This document shows, one piece after another, positions 48,458 through 61,300 of a stretch of DNA of 64,000 bases. The DNA is taken from NCBI GenBank assembly GCA_002633005.1, contig NMRA01000128.1, positions 449,339 to 513,338 on the forward strand, written 5' to 3'. Source of the DNA: Phoronis australis. Taxonomy: Eukaryota > Phoronida > Phoronidae. The notes beneath the pieces are model-generated. The model did no database searches. It saw nothing but the letters and a program-made list of their open reading frames with translations, and was not told where the DNA came from. How positions within the stretch are numbered: the stretch's first letter is position 1; each line of letters opens with the position of its first letter. The position numbers and the translations under genes were made by a program.

Positions 48458-48742
48458 ATTTATCAGTCGGATGATTGTTTACAAGTGGACAATGATTTAT
48501 CAGTCGGATGATTATTTACAAGTGGACAATGATTTATCAGTCGGATGATTGTTTACAAGTGGACAATGATTTATCAGTCGAATGATTGTTTACAAGTGGA
48601 CAATGATTTATCAGTCGGATGATTGTTTACAAGTGGACAATGATTTATCAGTCGGATGATTGTTTACAAGTGGACAATGATTTATCAGTCGGATGATTAT
48701 TTACAAGTGGACAAGGATTTATCAGTCGAATGATTGTTTACA
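48458..48742. repeat. 37-bp tandem array (seven units plus partial)
   Basis: The unit begins ATTTATCAGTCGGATGATTG, with exact 37-bp spacing and only a few substitutions between units. It abuts the LINE remnant. Confidence 0.93.
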
Positions 48743-48841
48743 AAATGCTCAACTTAAGGAAGCCTGCATAAAGCTCGTCGTATGAAGTTTCATTATTATC
48801 CTAAATGTTTCTTAAACAAATAAGTCACTCACTAGCAGAAA

Positions 48842-49091
48842 TATTGGATGATTTAATATTTTGATTAGGTTTAAGAAGATTCCTTATTTAGTATTGGATG
48901 ATTCAGTATTTTGATTAGGGATAAGCTGATTCCTTATTTAGTATTGGATTATTCAGTATTTTGATTAGGTTTAAGCAGATTCCTTATTTAGTATTGGATG
49001 ATTCAGTATTTTGATTAGGTTTAAGCAGATTCCTTATTTAATATTGGATGATTCAGTATTTTGATTAGGTTTAAGCAGATTCCTTATTTTT
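48842..49091. repeat. 50-bp tandem array (five units)
   Basis: The unit begins TATTGGATGATTCAGTATTT. The first two units carry more differences than the last three. Confidence 0.92.
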
Positions 49092-49769
49092 TATTCCTTT
49101 CTTTCACCACCGCTAATAGTTTATCCGTAAACATTGTCGCATAGGACTTCTTTTCTATGGCTAGAGTTAGCAAGTATAATTACATTTTTCAACAAAATTA
49201 TAAAAGAAAGTTTTATCTCAGAATCATTTAAATTTCTAAAACTCTGCTGTGTTTCAGAGTTCAGTAGTTAACATTCTTTATCAAACCAGTGCTTTCGTAT
49301 ATTGTTTCTATTCAAATTATTCTGCACTCCATCATAGTAATGAAATGAAAGTTGTCACTACCATTAAATCTTATTTCATCTTCGACAAGATGCTTCTTCA
49401 ATGCATTCATAACCATACTATACGGCAACATACACACATTTTTAAGATTGTATTACTTTTTAATAAATTCCCAACCAAGAATTTTCTTTTCATTATCTAG
49501 AAAACACTTCAAACAGTTTCTGGCAAAAAGTGACTTATTAGTTAGCAAAATAGTTTGGGTATTACACGAGACCTGTTTGATAGTAGATGTATTTAAAATG
49601 TCCATGTAAGCTTTTAAGCACATCAGATTATAAGGAATTGGTAATTGGTGTTTTCAGAATGCTTACGCTAAATTTTGAATTGGAAATAAGGTATCTTAGG
49701 AATTACAGATTTCGGATATACGGAACAGATTTCTTTATTGTTAGTGGTTTCCACGCCAAATAAATCTTC

Positions 49770-50030
49770 AAGGTAACTGTGAACCTTGTATACCAGGTTG
49801 TACTTGTGTGCAAATATGTGTTAGCTCTGACCCCCTACAAAGTATTGATTTCTATAAGGTGTATAAATTTCCTAACAAAATTTATTATTCTTATTTTTTC
49901 ACGAGATATTGGTTTTTTCAGTATTTTTTTAACAGAGATTTTAAAAATATTGTTCCTGTAATAATATTGATTTTTTGTCAACATGTTGATGACGGCATTA
50001 TCGAGGGAACCCCGTCTCAGATGTTCTAAA
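49770..50030. mobile_element. Partial copy of the CTAACCCCTACAAAG element
   Basis: AGGTAACTGTGAACCTTGT through CCCCTACAAAGTATT, GTGTATAAATTTCCTAACAA, TTTTTCACGAGA and AACATGTTGATGACGGCATT parallel 25975-26235. The right half with the second TIR is absent. Confidence 0.65.
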
Positions 50031-53000
50031 GTTATTAAAATACTCTGATCCTGATTTTGTTAGTCAAAAATTCATCAAACAATTTCAACAAAAACCAATA
50101 ATGCCCATTGTATTTCCAAAGCATGATCTTTCAATATGACATACCTGTTGCCAAACTAAATGAAATTTAATACTCCTAAGTTTAATCATATAATTTTTGG
50201 CAGTGCATCAAGAAAATGGCAGACAACGACGAGAATGATAACAAACTCACAGAAAACAGCGGATTGTAGCTCAAATCAAAGCTAATAATTTCAAGAAGCC
50301 TACCCTTCCAAAAATCCTTGTAAGTTTCGGTTTCTTTTCCAAGGTGAACTGGTGAGGTAAGTTCTGGAAAAATAAATAGCCTCCTTTCTGGCTTTATATA
50401 GAATAATGTTTAATAAGTGTTCATATTCGACGTTATATTTTAATTTTCGAAACCAATTCTAAACTGGTGCAAACAAAAATGTTAACTTGCAGATAACATC
50501 TATAAATTGCTGAACAACTCCATAATAATATTATAGTCTACTCACTTGTTCACAGCAAGGAATAGTTTTCTCAAAGTACAAGAAGCTTGTAACACAATAG
50601 TTTAGCTGGAATGCCTTGCTTCACATCCGCCCGTGCCTTTTATAGCCACAACATCACGAGGCCATTGTACTCGTGACACAGGCTTATTTCAATCTCCTCA
50701 GATTTATCACCACATAATAACTGTTGATAATGCAAAAATGTCATGGAAGATACCGAAAAAGCTTCCTGGGTGACAAAAAAATGGGTACATTTTCTTGGAT
50801 AGGATGGCAATAACTAGTTTACATTTGAGATAGATCTTAGATGTTATTGTCAATAAATCGCGTCGCTGAAAGTTAGTATTGGTGTAAAACATAAACGGAG
50901 CTTGTATTTTTTATCAACTTTAACTTTATTACAAGCATACATTTATCAAAGGCTTTATGACATAATGCTATCTACATTTTTTCGATTACTGTAACACGAC
51001 AGGGAGATCAGTATAATGGCCGACATCTTCATCTCATTACTTGCCAACTCATCTGTTTAACGATATTCTGAACTTCTGGATTTTCCATCGTAAAGAGCTT
51101 TCACATCTAATTGCAATAACACTTCGCCGCAGAAAGATCGTCGACGATTTCTCTCGTGAAGTGAACCCCTGGGGTCCCATCTAGTTTTGGCATGAATCTA
51201 CTCCGACTTCTGAAACGCGTGTTTCCTCCAACATCGAAGGGTTGGAGAATAGATGTAGGAAAGGTCTAACGCTTTGTAGCACTCATAAACATTTTGGGCC
51301 CAATGTCTGGATTTAATGGATACCGTAGCGAAAACTGCAACGCATAGGCCTTTTGTCGAAAAAATAACAATGTGTTGTTCCCCGTCGCGAATTATCGCAA
51401 CGCAGATTACATTGCATTCATGACCGCCCGTTCGGGCGCCACGTACGTCGATACCTGCGTCACATTGAAGTTGTCGACAAGTTATTTCAAAAAAGAAGCT
51501 TTGAATTTTATTCATATTTTGTACCAATGTACACGTGGGCACCTCAAGGCACTAATGGAATTCGGTGACCTTGAAGTCATTTCCAAGGTCACACCGATTT
51601 TTTAGTGGTCATAAACACGCCTAGTAATATGAAAACTTTTAATTCAGACTACTTATTGTAATGAACTTGGTCTCAAATGGCTTTTAGTCAAATTATAGGT
51701 GATTCAGGACTTCAAAAGAACTGACTGTTTATTGCATTGCAGTGCCCTGCTTGTAACGGCGTGTCATTTCATCAGTACGTTGAGCATTGTCTCAAAGAAA
51801 AAGTAACTGTCATTTCTTTACACAAACAGACATCAGTTCTCTTCTGATAAGCAAGCAACTTGAGACCAATTGGTAAGCGTACTTTATCGACATACCGCTT
51901 CTTGAACCAAACGCAACCACATAGCTGCGTTAACAGGATACTAAACACTGTTTTGATGATTTCCACCAATCCTCGTTCTGTACTCTCCTGCTTAATGCAT
52001 CATTCCAAGTTAAAGGCAAGAATCAACTAAAAACTCATGCTCCCTATGTCACAGATTGCACATTATGGTCCTTGGTGGGTGGTCTTTTCCATAGTTGCCG
52101 TGTAATTTGCTAAAAGCCGTGCAAGTCACGCTTGCCCGTTTAGCAAACTTTGAAAGGTGTTTTCAAGTTTCCTCTAACTTTTGAGGGTTGCTGAGAGTTA
52201 CAGAGCATCATTTTGTTTCAAAGAACTGGATGGGAATGTCGTTTTTAGTATGTTTTAAAAGGCCAAAACCGGATTTAGTATCCTTTTAAGAAAATGTCAT
52301 CGTAATATCTCAAGAAGAAATCTTTGGAAGTTGCTCATATTTTTGAACCAAGGCATAGGTTAGGCATGTACAAACACCAGTCGAACTTGGTGACCTTGAC
52401 ATCCTTGTTAAGATCGCACAGACAAATTCAAGATTTCGACTTGTTGTTTGCACAATATACCAAACACACCCCTTTTTGTATCAAGGTGCAATTTTGGCAT
52501 TTCCAGGTATCGTTTTAATTTGGTGACATTGAGCTGGTTTTCAAAGTCATAGCTATAAATTTAAGAGCTTAAATTGTAAAATACTGGTGCCGCAATATCT
52601 CAAGAATGAAACTGGATTTTTGCACCAAACAAGCGACACTCGACAAACTTACATTTGGATCCGGTCTTAAGAATATGTTGGCTTTATCTGATAAACGTTC
52701 CCGTACATGAACGTATACGTATGTCTCAAGTACGGCTATCATCCCATTGATTAAAAATCTAGTCTGTCAGGTGGAAAAGAACACCGAGAGACGAGAGGTT
52801 CCATAAATGCTGCGCAAATCAGACCGAAAACCAGTGATCCAAGACCCACCACATCCAAGCTGTATTTCCAGTTATGTAACACCGTCAGTTCCTTCTTAAG
52901 AGCCATTCCATGTGAAAATCAAAAGAAATAAAAACCACCACTCTAGGGTGCCTCTTTAAAATTTATCTTCAACTTATTGTATGTGATCATGGTGTAGCTC

Positions 53001-53834
53001 TGATACAAAAATTACTAATTTTGTACTTATTGACCTATAGGCTTTCAAAGGTTAACAAAGAAAATGACATCCTGAGAACAGCAATTTTACGCACGCAGAT
53101 TTCATGGAATGAGAGAACACATATATTGGACTTAGAAAGTGGAACATGAGGACTACCATATAAAATTGATGCTAATAATTTCGCTGCATTCATCACGTGA
53201 AAGGGGAGATAAATCTGGAAGCACTTCTAGAAGTGTTGAAAATGGGTGTCACTCAAGTGCTTCTACAAGCCAGTTTGCGGGGCTGCGGTTATTGACTGAA
53301 ATATATGTTTGTGGATAGATCTTGGATGTGTGAACTAATTTAAAAAATCTTTTGTTCTAAAATGCTCCAATGTTGCATATTCTACCCTTTTAAACGAATG
53401 TTTCTCTAAGTTCATACATTTAAAATAGTTTCAAGAACAATTATAAGAATCAATATTTTAGGGACCTTCAACTGTGTTCCCTATTGTTACCGATAGGCTA
53501 GGCAGTTTTCCGAGAAGTGTGTGTTGAAATATTATGAACAACGGTTTAGATATTTTTTTGCAAAAACTGTTAGTTTGAACATTTAGTTGTTGCCCAAATC
53601 TTCTGCATCCGGGATTGGGGTTGCATGAAAAGGCTATTTTTAGACGATTTATAGATAAAAAATGGATTAACAAAAATGACATGATGTATTAGGCGATTAT
53701 GTGACGGATTTTATCAGATGGCATATGGTTTAACAGCTAAGTGCACATACACGTCATAAATAATTTATTTTTTTCCTGACAAGCTCGGCCCTAATAATGA
53801 TAATTTGAAACCTCGGAAGGCACTCGCCGATTAA
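50031..53834. other. Intergenic, no gene recognised
   Basis: Short motif-free frames. Degenerate repeats of GGTGACCTTGA-type sequence occur near 51560, 52388 and 52520. A nested hairpin lies at 52106-52147. Confidence 0.45.
52106..52147. repeat. Nested hairpin
   Basis: Outer arms TTTGCTAAA / TTTAGCAAA (52106-52114, 52139-52147) enclose inner arms GCAAG / CTTGC (52121-52125, 52131-52135). Confidence 0.75.
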
Positions 53835-54268
53835 AGTCTGTTTCGCCTGCGTTTGGTGTTCAGTTCTTGAAATTGTCGGCTCAAGGTTTGGTCAAGACCA
53901 GCTGTTTAACCTCACAGGTTCATGATAAAAGGAACGAAACAATAATTTTGCAGTTCGTTTAAATGATACTTTTGGGGCTCATCAGAACTAGTCCACAGTG
54001 CATCTATCAGTCATTCATTACGTCATACCTGCAAGAAAAGCGTTTCGTCTGCGTTTCGTGTTCAGCTCTTCAGAGTTGAAATTGCCAAGTCAAGGTTTGA
54101 TTACGACCACCACTTTAACCTCCCAGCTTCACGATAAAAGGAGCAAAACAATAATTTTGCACTTGCTTAAATAATATTTTTAAGACCATGGCTTCGGAAC
54201 TCATCAAAACGAGGCCACAGCGCATCTACCAGCCATTACACTGTACGTCATATCTGTAAGAAAAGCTT
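53835..54268. repeat. Diverged tandem duplication, unit about 205-230 bp
   Basis: Two successive segments share, in order, TTTCGYCTGCGTTT, GTGTTCAG, TCAAGGTTTG, TTTAACCTC, ATAAAAGGA, ACAATAATTTTGCA, CTCATCA and ACGTCATA.CTG.AAGAAAAG. Confidence 0.7.
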
Positions 54269-55166
54269 TTTGAAAAAGACTGCGTGTGGTCGGATACCTA
54301 AATCCAGGAAGGCGCTCTTCCCGTTAGATGTTATAATATGTACGTGGCCAAATTCGTTTGATTATTATTTCTGGCACTTGAAATCCCTTATATAAATAAC
54401 TCGATTACAATAAATTAAACTTAAATGCGAAAAAGCGGTCGAAAGTGTTTTTATTGCACGGGAAAGGCTGTTTCTAGCTTTTGCAACTGACCATGAACAC
54501 TGTGTCGAGAATTCAAACCAATGAGTTTTATCGATAACGTAGAAAAGTTTTAAAACACCTTTCTACGCATCGCCTCCTTTTCAACCAGCATTAGAGAAAA
54601 AAGAAAGGAATTTTTTAAAATTTACCATTGCTGTTTATTTCCCGAATAAAGCCATAAAAGTAGATAGCATTCAAAATTCGATTAATTTTTTGAAGCATCT
54701 TGAACACTGACATCAAATAGTATTATGATACTGATACCGCTGTTTTGTTATCTATGTATTTCTTTTTCTAAAATTGACCCCATTAATAACATGTTAGCAT
54801 AAGTCAAAAATCAAACTCTTTAGTCCTTCAAGTTTCAGAAAATATGTACTTTTACTAAGTTAAATTCTATACTATTGCAGATACTTTGTTGAATATACAA
54901 AGTTTTCGATAAGGTCCTACATAGCCTATGCGAATAGAGAAGGTGCAGTAAGCAGATGAATTAAAGGTCCTAAAAGTCCTAAAAATTAGTTAAAATATAA
55001 ACAATGGTAATAAGGTGAACGTACAGCGAGTGTTTTTAGGTGGCCAGCATAGCGTTGGGGTTAATCCATACCGTTGTACAATTTGGTGAAAAATGCCTAT
55101 TTGAAATATGCAAGTTAACACTTTTTCAAACATTCTCATTTTGAATGAAAAACAGTACGTTTGACT

Positions 55167-55326
55167 TTATTCTTTATCGCAGTCTATGATAATTTTGATG
55201 ACGTTGTCGGCCCTAGTTCTCCACTTCTCGTAGGCCGCCAGTGTCTCCTCAAGTTTGAATCGGTGCGTCACCAGTTGTTGAACGTTGATCTTTCCTGTAG
55301 CAACCATAGAGAGAGCCAAAGGATAA
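55167..55326 (-). CDS. SORD: SORD terminal exon
   Basis: Acceptor TTTGTTTCAG. Encodes [28 protein letters not shown] and IIDCDKE, then TAA. An AATAAA hexamer overlaps the stop codon (55171-55166). Confidence 0.93.
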
Positions 55327-58300
55327 CTGAAACAAAGGTAGAATGAAGTATACGTGAAGGCGTAGGCTATTTGCCTTGGAACGTTAGTCCTGGGGAAAGT
55401 AGAACGTGTTGAAATAATGGGACTTTGTATTCGTAGGCGTGTACTCTGTCGAATGCTGAGGAAATGCTTAGACAGGTTAATAACTATTCGGACTAAACTA
55501 TCTGCCATTCCCATTCTTTTCTGTGACACATACCAAAACAACATTCACTCACGGATCGATCACCATTGGTCGCCATAATGGCGATAGGTAACCTCAATTT
55601 TGTGCCCTGCCCCAATTGAGCGTATTATTTCTGAACTCGTAAAACTACCGCTCTCTCACTACGATCATTTAAAATTTATAGTAGCAGTAGCGCCCCTACA
55701 GGCCAATAACATAATATGTGCTTAGCCTGGTTGATACATCAATCAAGGGGTCAATTTTACTAATACAAAACATGGCTCAAATTGACGTCGGAAATAAGCT
55801 ATGTATGATTAAACCAGGAATGAACAAAGATAGTTGTATAAATGTTTGTAAGAAGTACACCAAAACACGCGTTCTATCTAAAGTACAAGGACGGTGAAAA
55901 GGTGGCGCTGTAAGAACCAATAAGTTGATACAACTGTAGAAAACCAGCAACATATTTCCCCACGCAGAAGTTGCCTCGGGCTAAGGTAGCCACCGGGAGC
56001 ATAAGGAGACACGGCACATTTCACCNCAGCAATATCTTGTTTAGTTATGTTGAACACTCCTGGCTACATCAATGTTGCCTTGTTTGTTTAAAGTTGTTCT
56101 TACCAGTTAGCGTAACGATGAACGCCACGGATGTCCACTTCCCTTAGCGTGGCTGCAACCAGCGGTAACGTTACCGAGGGGTGGCCCAGTCCCACCAGAA
56201 CAAGAACGCCGCCGGACTTTGTTGCCTAAAACAACGCAAAACTATTGAAATCATGGTCATGCATCTCCTCAGCCAAGGGGTGCGAACACACAAGCAGCGG
56301 CGGACTGCTGAAAGAACAGCCCTTAACAGTTCAACACAAAGCCATGCAACATTGCTTTTAATGGTTCTAAGCTATTCAAAAATAAGCGTACGCTCTGTTT
56401 TCTTTCCAATTTGATATTTGTTATATTGATTTTTTATATGGTGAGAGAAAATGACTTTCAAAAAATTACTAGTCAAAAGGAAAAGTTACAAAATGACTGG
56501 TGGTGCAGGTTCACAATTTCAGGTACTTGAAAAAGTTGAAAAGTTCAGAGAAATTGTAAAGGTCAAATGATAAAAAGATGGTATGCCGGTCTGAAATTTC
56601 TAGAAAATTTCTGTACCTAAAGTGGTCATAAAAATAATCACATTAAAGAGGCACTTCCAGCAATTGAAACTCTGAATGAAACAGGTTACTCAGAGACAGA
56701 AATGATGTTTAAAGCCGTTCGTCACAATAGGAAAACTGGTTTCCATCCCGAACACATCGTCCACGGCTTATATAAGTAATTGAAAATAATTTCAAAAAGC
56801 CAGCCCATCCAAAATTGCTCCGTTTCAAGTCGATGACAGGTGAACCCTCACCTCTTCTTTTTGAAAGAACCAATGGCTACAAGGGGAGATTATAGTTTGT
56901 GAGAACTAACATCGTGACTCCAAAAGTCGTAAAAGTTGAAGTAATGAAATGCACCCTTAACATTGAAGTCATCCTCTGAAACAGCGAACCACGGCTTATT
57001 ACTTGTTTTTCGACTACTTTCTTACTTTTTGCTTAACACAGTGTTCTTTCATCTTCGGATAAACACGAGACTTACGTCAAATTGTCAAGGAATTCTTATT
57101 TTGTACACACATTTTCAAATTGTGTTCATTTGTTCAACTTCTTAGAAATTAGAGAGCAAAAGTTCTGATAATTACACGCTCGCACCAACCCTTTAAGTAG
57201 CTGGCTACGGACAGACGTAGAGCAATTCTGGTCGAGGGCGAAGGGCGTAGGAAACATTGTTATCCCGAGGTCAATACAACGTTATAATTATTCCCGAACG
57301 ATCGGTCCATTTTGTTTTATTTTACGACCTCCGATTTCATCGCAGGTTGACAGTTTTTTTTCTAGGCTTCTCAATAACTTAATGCTATGCATTTGTCCGC
57401 ACAGCCGGTCAGATCATAAGTAGATAGCTGTCGTCCAAGTAACTTCTTGGTTCTCCAGGCAACACCATCTCAAAACGGTACAGGTATCACTAGTTACACA
57501 ATATTGTAAATAACCCGCTTCCAAATCCGTATTTAAGACTGACTTCAGTGTTTGATAAAAGTGTTTTCGCCAGAAACTTCCAAGCACATGCCTGCGCATA
57601 CAGAATGACTGAGGGTAGAAAAGGTATTTGTCGACCTTTGTAGAATTTGAGCAAATACAGTTTACATACATGCGTAACTTAAAGCCGGTTCGTTATGTTT
57701 TCATTGCTCCGCTTGGCAATTCTTTAAATGTATTACTTTTGTGTCAATATTCGAGATCAGCAAGAGGCTAATCAGACCTTTAGCTTTTCGACAGTTGTGA
57801 TGCATGGTCTGCTATTGTCTTCTTGTAACACAATCCGTGGGACCAATGCCGCGTCTCACCTTCTGGACGTTTTGCAAACCACAACAGTGTATAGATATGT
57901 AATAATTAAATAAACAGATGCGGTCGTATTATGTATGCAGTCCTCACAGTCATCTCAAAACTTGTGATCCTTTTTTACGTGTTCGACGAATTTCTACTGC
58001 ATCTGTCACAGTAATATCGTTGTAATCTCTACAAAGAATTGTTCACCAAAACCATCCAGTATCCGTTGCATGATCCTAACCTGAGCGCTTCGTGTAAATT
58101 GGACACAGCTTTCGCCAAATACAACACCTTGAAGTATATACCTGTCTTACTTACAGACGACGCACGCCTAGCTGCCCGTCGGATGACGCTTCACGACCTC
58201 TGGCGAACCTGAAATCAAACGAATGTGCTTGGGAAAGGACTTTAAGAAACTTTAAACAAAAAGCTCATCTTGAAATCGGGGTTGCCCAGTTTCGAAACAG

Positions 58301-61300
58301 GCGGCACCTTTTTTCCAAACACTGACCAAATTTGCTGTCTCAAACAAAGATAGCACTGCTCAGGACATCGCTTTGTAAGGTTGTCTCACTAATAATTCAA
58401 CGATGGCATAACCATTCAACCGATTTGCCAAGGCTTTCAAATGTTTACACCTGTGACCAAAAGCTAGCTTCGACATGTTATTATATCGTCGGTTGCGAAA
58501 TACTGTGAGCTGGACATCTTTCCTGTTTGTCTTTCAAAGGAAACAATGCCTGGTTCAGTGGTTCAGTGTCCTCGTTCAACTTAAGAACTATAGCCCAGTC
58601 TGTCACAACGTATCGTCAACTCCATGCCTCGCGATGTTCATATCTATTTGTTTATAAGCAGTAGTTGTTTTCTCACCAGATTGTTCTAAGTTTTCTATTT
58701 CAGCATGCTCAAACACATCATGCTTAACGTCTTGATTGAGTGATGCACTTGAAAGAATAGAGCTTGTCTCTATCCTCTGGAACCGTTCAGTCATCGATCT
58801 TAGCAACAATAAATTCACCGCTGCCGATGAAGGTATCACCCAGCTACCATGTCAAGCAATCACTTATTCTCCAATATGGCAGTCGTTAGAGAATACAATT
58901 GAGCGGGCTGTGCTGGGTAACTTGTCAAGTTCTGATCAGCTTACAGACAAGAATACCGTAAAAATAAAAATGGTCATGTACAGAACACACAGGGACTTAC
59001 CCTGTCACCTTAACAACAAACCGTCCCGCTGTATTGACTTAAGTGTCGCATTCGTGACCTTATAGGCTGTCTGTGGCTGCTTGCAAGTCCTCAACTCCCC
59101 ACCAAAGGTATGACATCGATCAAGGAGTGTTCTTGGCATTGCAAGAGCGATCACCAAATCGTTTGGAATTAGCTGCAGGGTGCGTCTACTCTTCTTCTGT
59201 GATCCTATCATATCATCTCTTCATACATGTACTTCTAGTTATTTTGTAAGACATCATCGCTAAGCCGACCACGTTCAGNATATGTCCCGTTTATTCCACC
59301 ACTGAAGAACTTCAGAGCTGGGTCACTGAACTGGACATTTTTCCATAATTTGAAGATGAACAAAGAGAATGCAAAGCTGTTGGTAATGTTGTTATACCTG
59401 CAACAGCGATTCTCCAGCTAGTCAATTAATATAGACGACACTTCCATTGCTCCAAAACACCAATCATCCGCCTTAGAGAGTTCCAGTGCAACTATGAGTG
59501 CGGAGATAACAAACGACTGTTTGATGTTTTAGAACGTGAATATAAGGTTTTTACTCGCCAAGGATGCGGCAAATATTTATCTTAATGAGTTAATAATGGA
59601 TAGTTTAAATATTATTGGATGAAACGTGAGTGGGCTTAACAAAGGTTGACTGTTGGCTAAACATAAATGGAGACGAAACACCTTCATTTTCGTCGCTTAA
59701 ACCCACAAGTGGAAACGTGGGCGAAAAAGTAGGAAAGAAGATGTCTGTTCTGCATTTTATATTACCAATACATACGTTACTCGAGATTCAAAAGTTATGA
59801 AGCGAATTGGGGAAAAGGACGGGTTTGTGACCCACAGGCTTTCCAGTCTATGCTTTGTTCGACGTGAAGCATATTGCTTCAAATGTTACCAATTGGGTTG
59901 CGGAATAGCAGTTTCTGCCTGCCACCTACGCTAGCTGACATTCTAATGACATGCCGTGGTTCACGATGGTACAGTATAACTCACTTGAAGTCCCAACCGA
60001 ATACTAGATTCTGCACCGCTGCACTCGATGGAGATGTCGGGGGCTCCTCCTAATGACTCATTGATAACCTTCGTCAATTCATCTGTGTCACGTGAGTTAA
60101 CCAGGACTATGGAGTCTGCTCCCATATGCTTGGCCATTTGAGGACGGTATTCTGACGTGTCTGCCTCGTAAACAGGAGAGTTCATTTAAAAGTGATTGAA
60201 TCCTACTTGTGATAAATGCTTTTGGTTCAGGTAAGCTAGTTTCTCTCAATTGGAATTGTGAGACAACTTCCAATTGAACTGAAGAGATCAAATTTTGTTC
60301 GGAAGCACAGTTCTCTTTACTTGTAAATGATCGACATGTTTTTCGTGGTTGTGAAAATAAAGAGCTATTATAGTAAGGAAATTTCGAAAACATTTTTGAT
60401 TTTGTACAGATACGTGAAATAGTTTTAGGTTTTCGAACTGCTAAACAGTGAAGAATGCAATTTTCATTGTTGGCGTTTCCGATTCAAGGTCTTACGTTTG
60501 GATTTCACCGTCATGCACACTTTCTCAGCTCCCATCGCCTTCGCTGTCATTAAATTGACGAGTCCAATAGGGCCAGCCCCGCACACCAACACTTTGCTAC
60601 CGATGGTCACTCCTCCTCGCCGACATGCATGGACTGCCACACTTAATGGCTCCAAAAGTGCCCCTTCGTCCAAGGTCACGTGGTCGGGGAGTCTGGTAAG
60701 AAATGAGAACCAATGACATGAATGTTCATCCAGCTTACTTCAGAACACCGTATACCAGAAATGGATAATCGGATTCAAATGAAACTTTATAAGGTGCTAT
60801 TGAAAACTGGGACATTTCTGATTTTATGAAAAAAGCAAGATACATAATTTAAAACACAATATAAAAAACTGATAGCATTTGAAATAAGTTTAATAGAAAT
60901 CCCATGTGTTATTGCTAAGTTGTACTAAACGACATGCTACATAACTCTTTCGATAATAGATGGATTTGCACAAATTCCATTTTATGAGGTAAACTCCGTA
61001 GATTTCTAAATGCATGAATAAATGTTCTTGCTGATTGGGTCTTTCGTAACCTTGATTAACCAAATATCTAACTGTTATAGGTAATAATTACTAGCCTTCT
61101 TATACGCCAACGTGGACAGAGATATTTTCAGACTCAAAGTGCTTAAAACCACCAATTTCACATGAAAAAAACACAACCCCACCAGTCGATCAGCTCTCAA
61201 ATTAGAAGACCACCAAGCACTCTCTGGCGATATGTTAAATAGCTAATCTCGAGTTTCACTGTACGAGCATTTATTGGTCGATACATACAACGTAGAATCG

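Noticed and set aside
48458-49091. CRISPR-like array
   Set aside because: Units are contiguous without unique spacers, and the genome is clearly eukaryotic.
58603-59211. Minus-strand frames in the large SORD intron
   Set aside because: Interrupted by stops and without recognisable domain; kept only as intron content.
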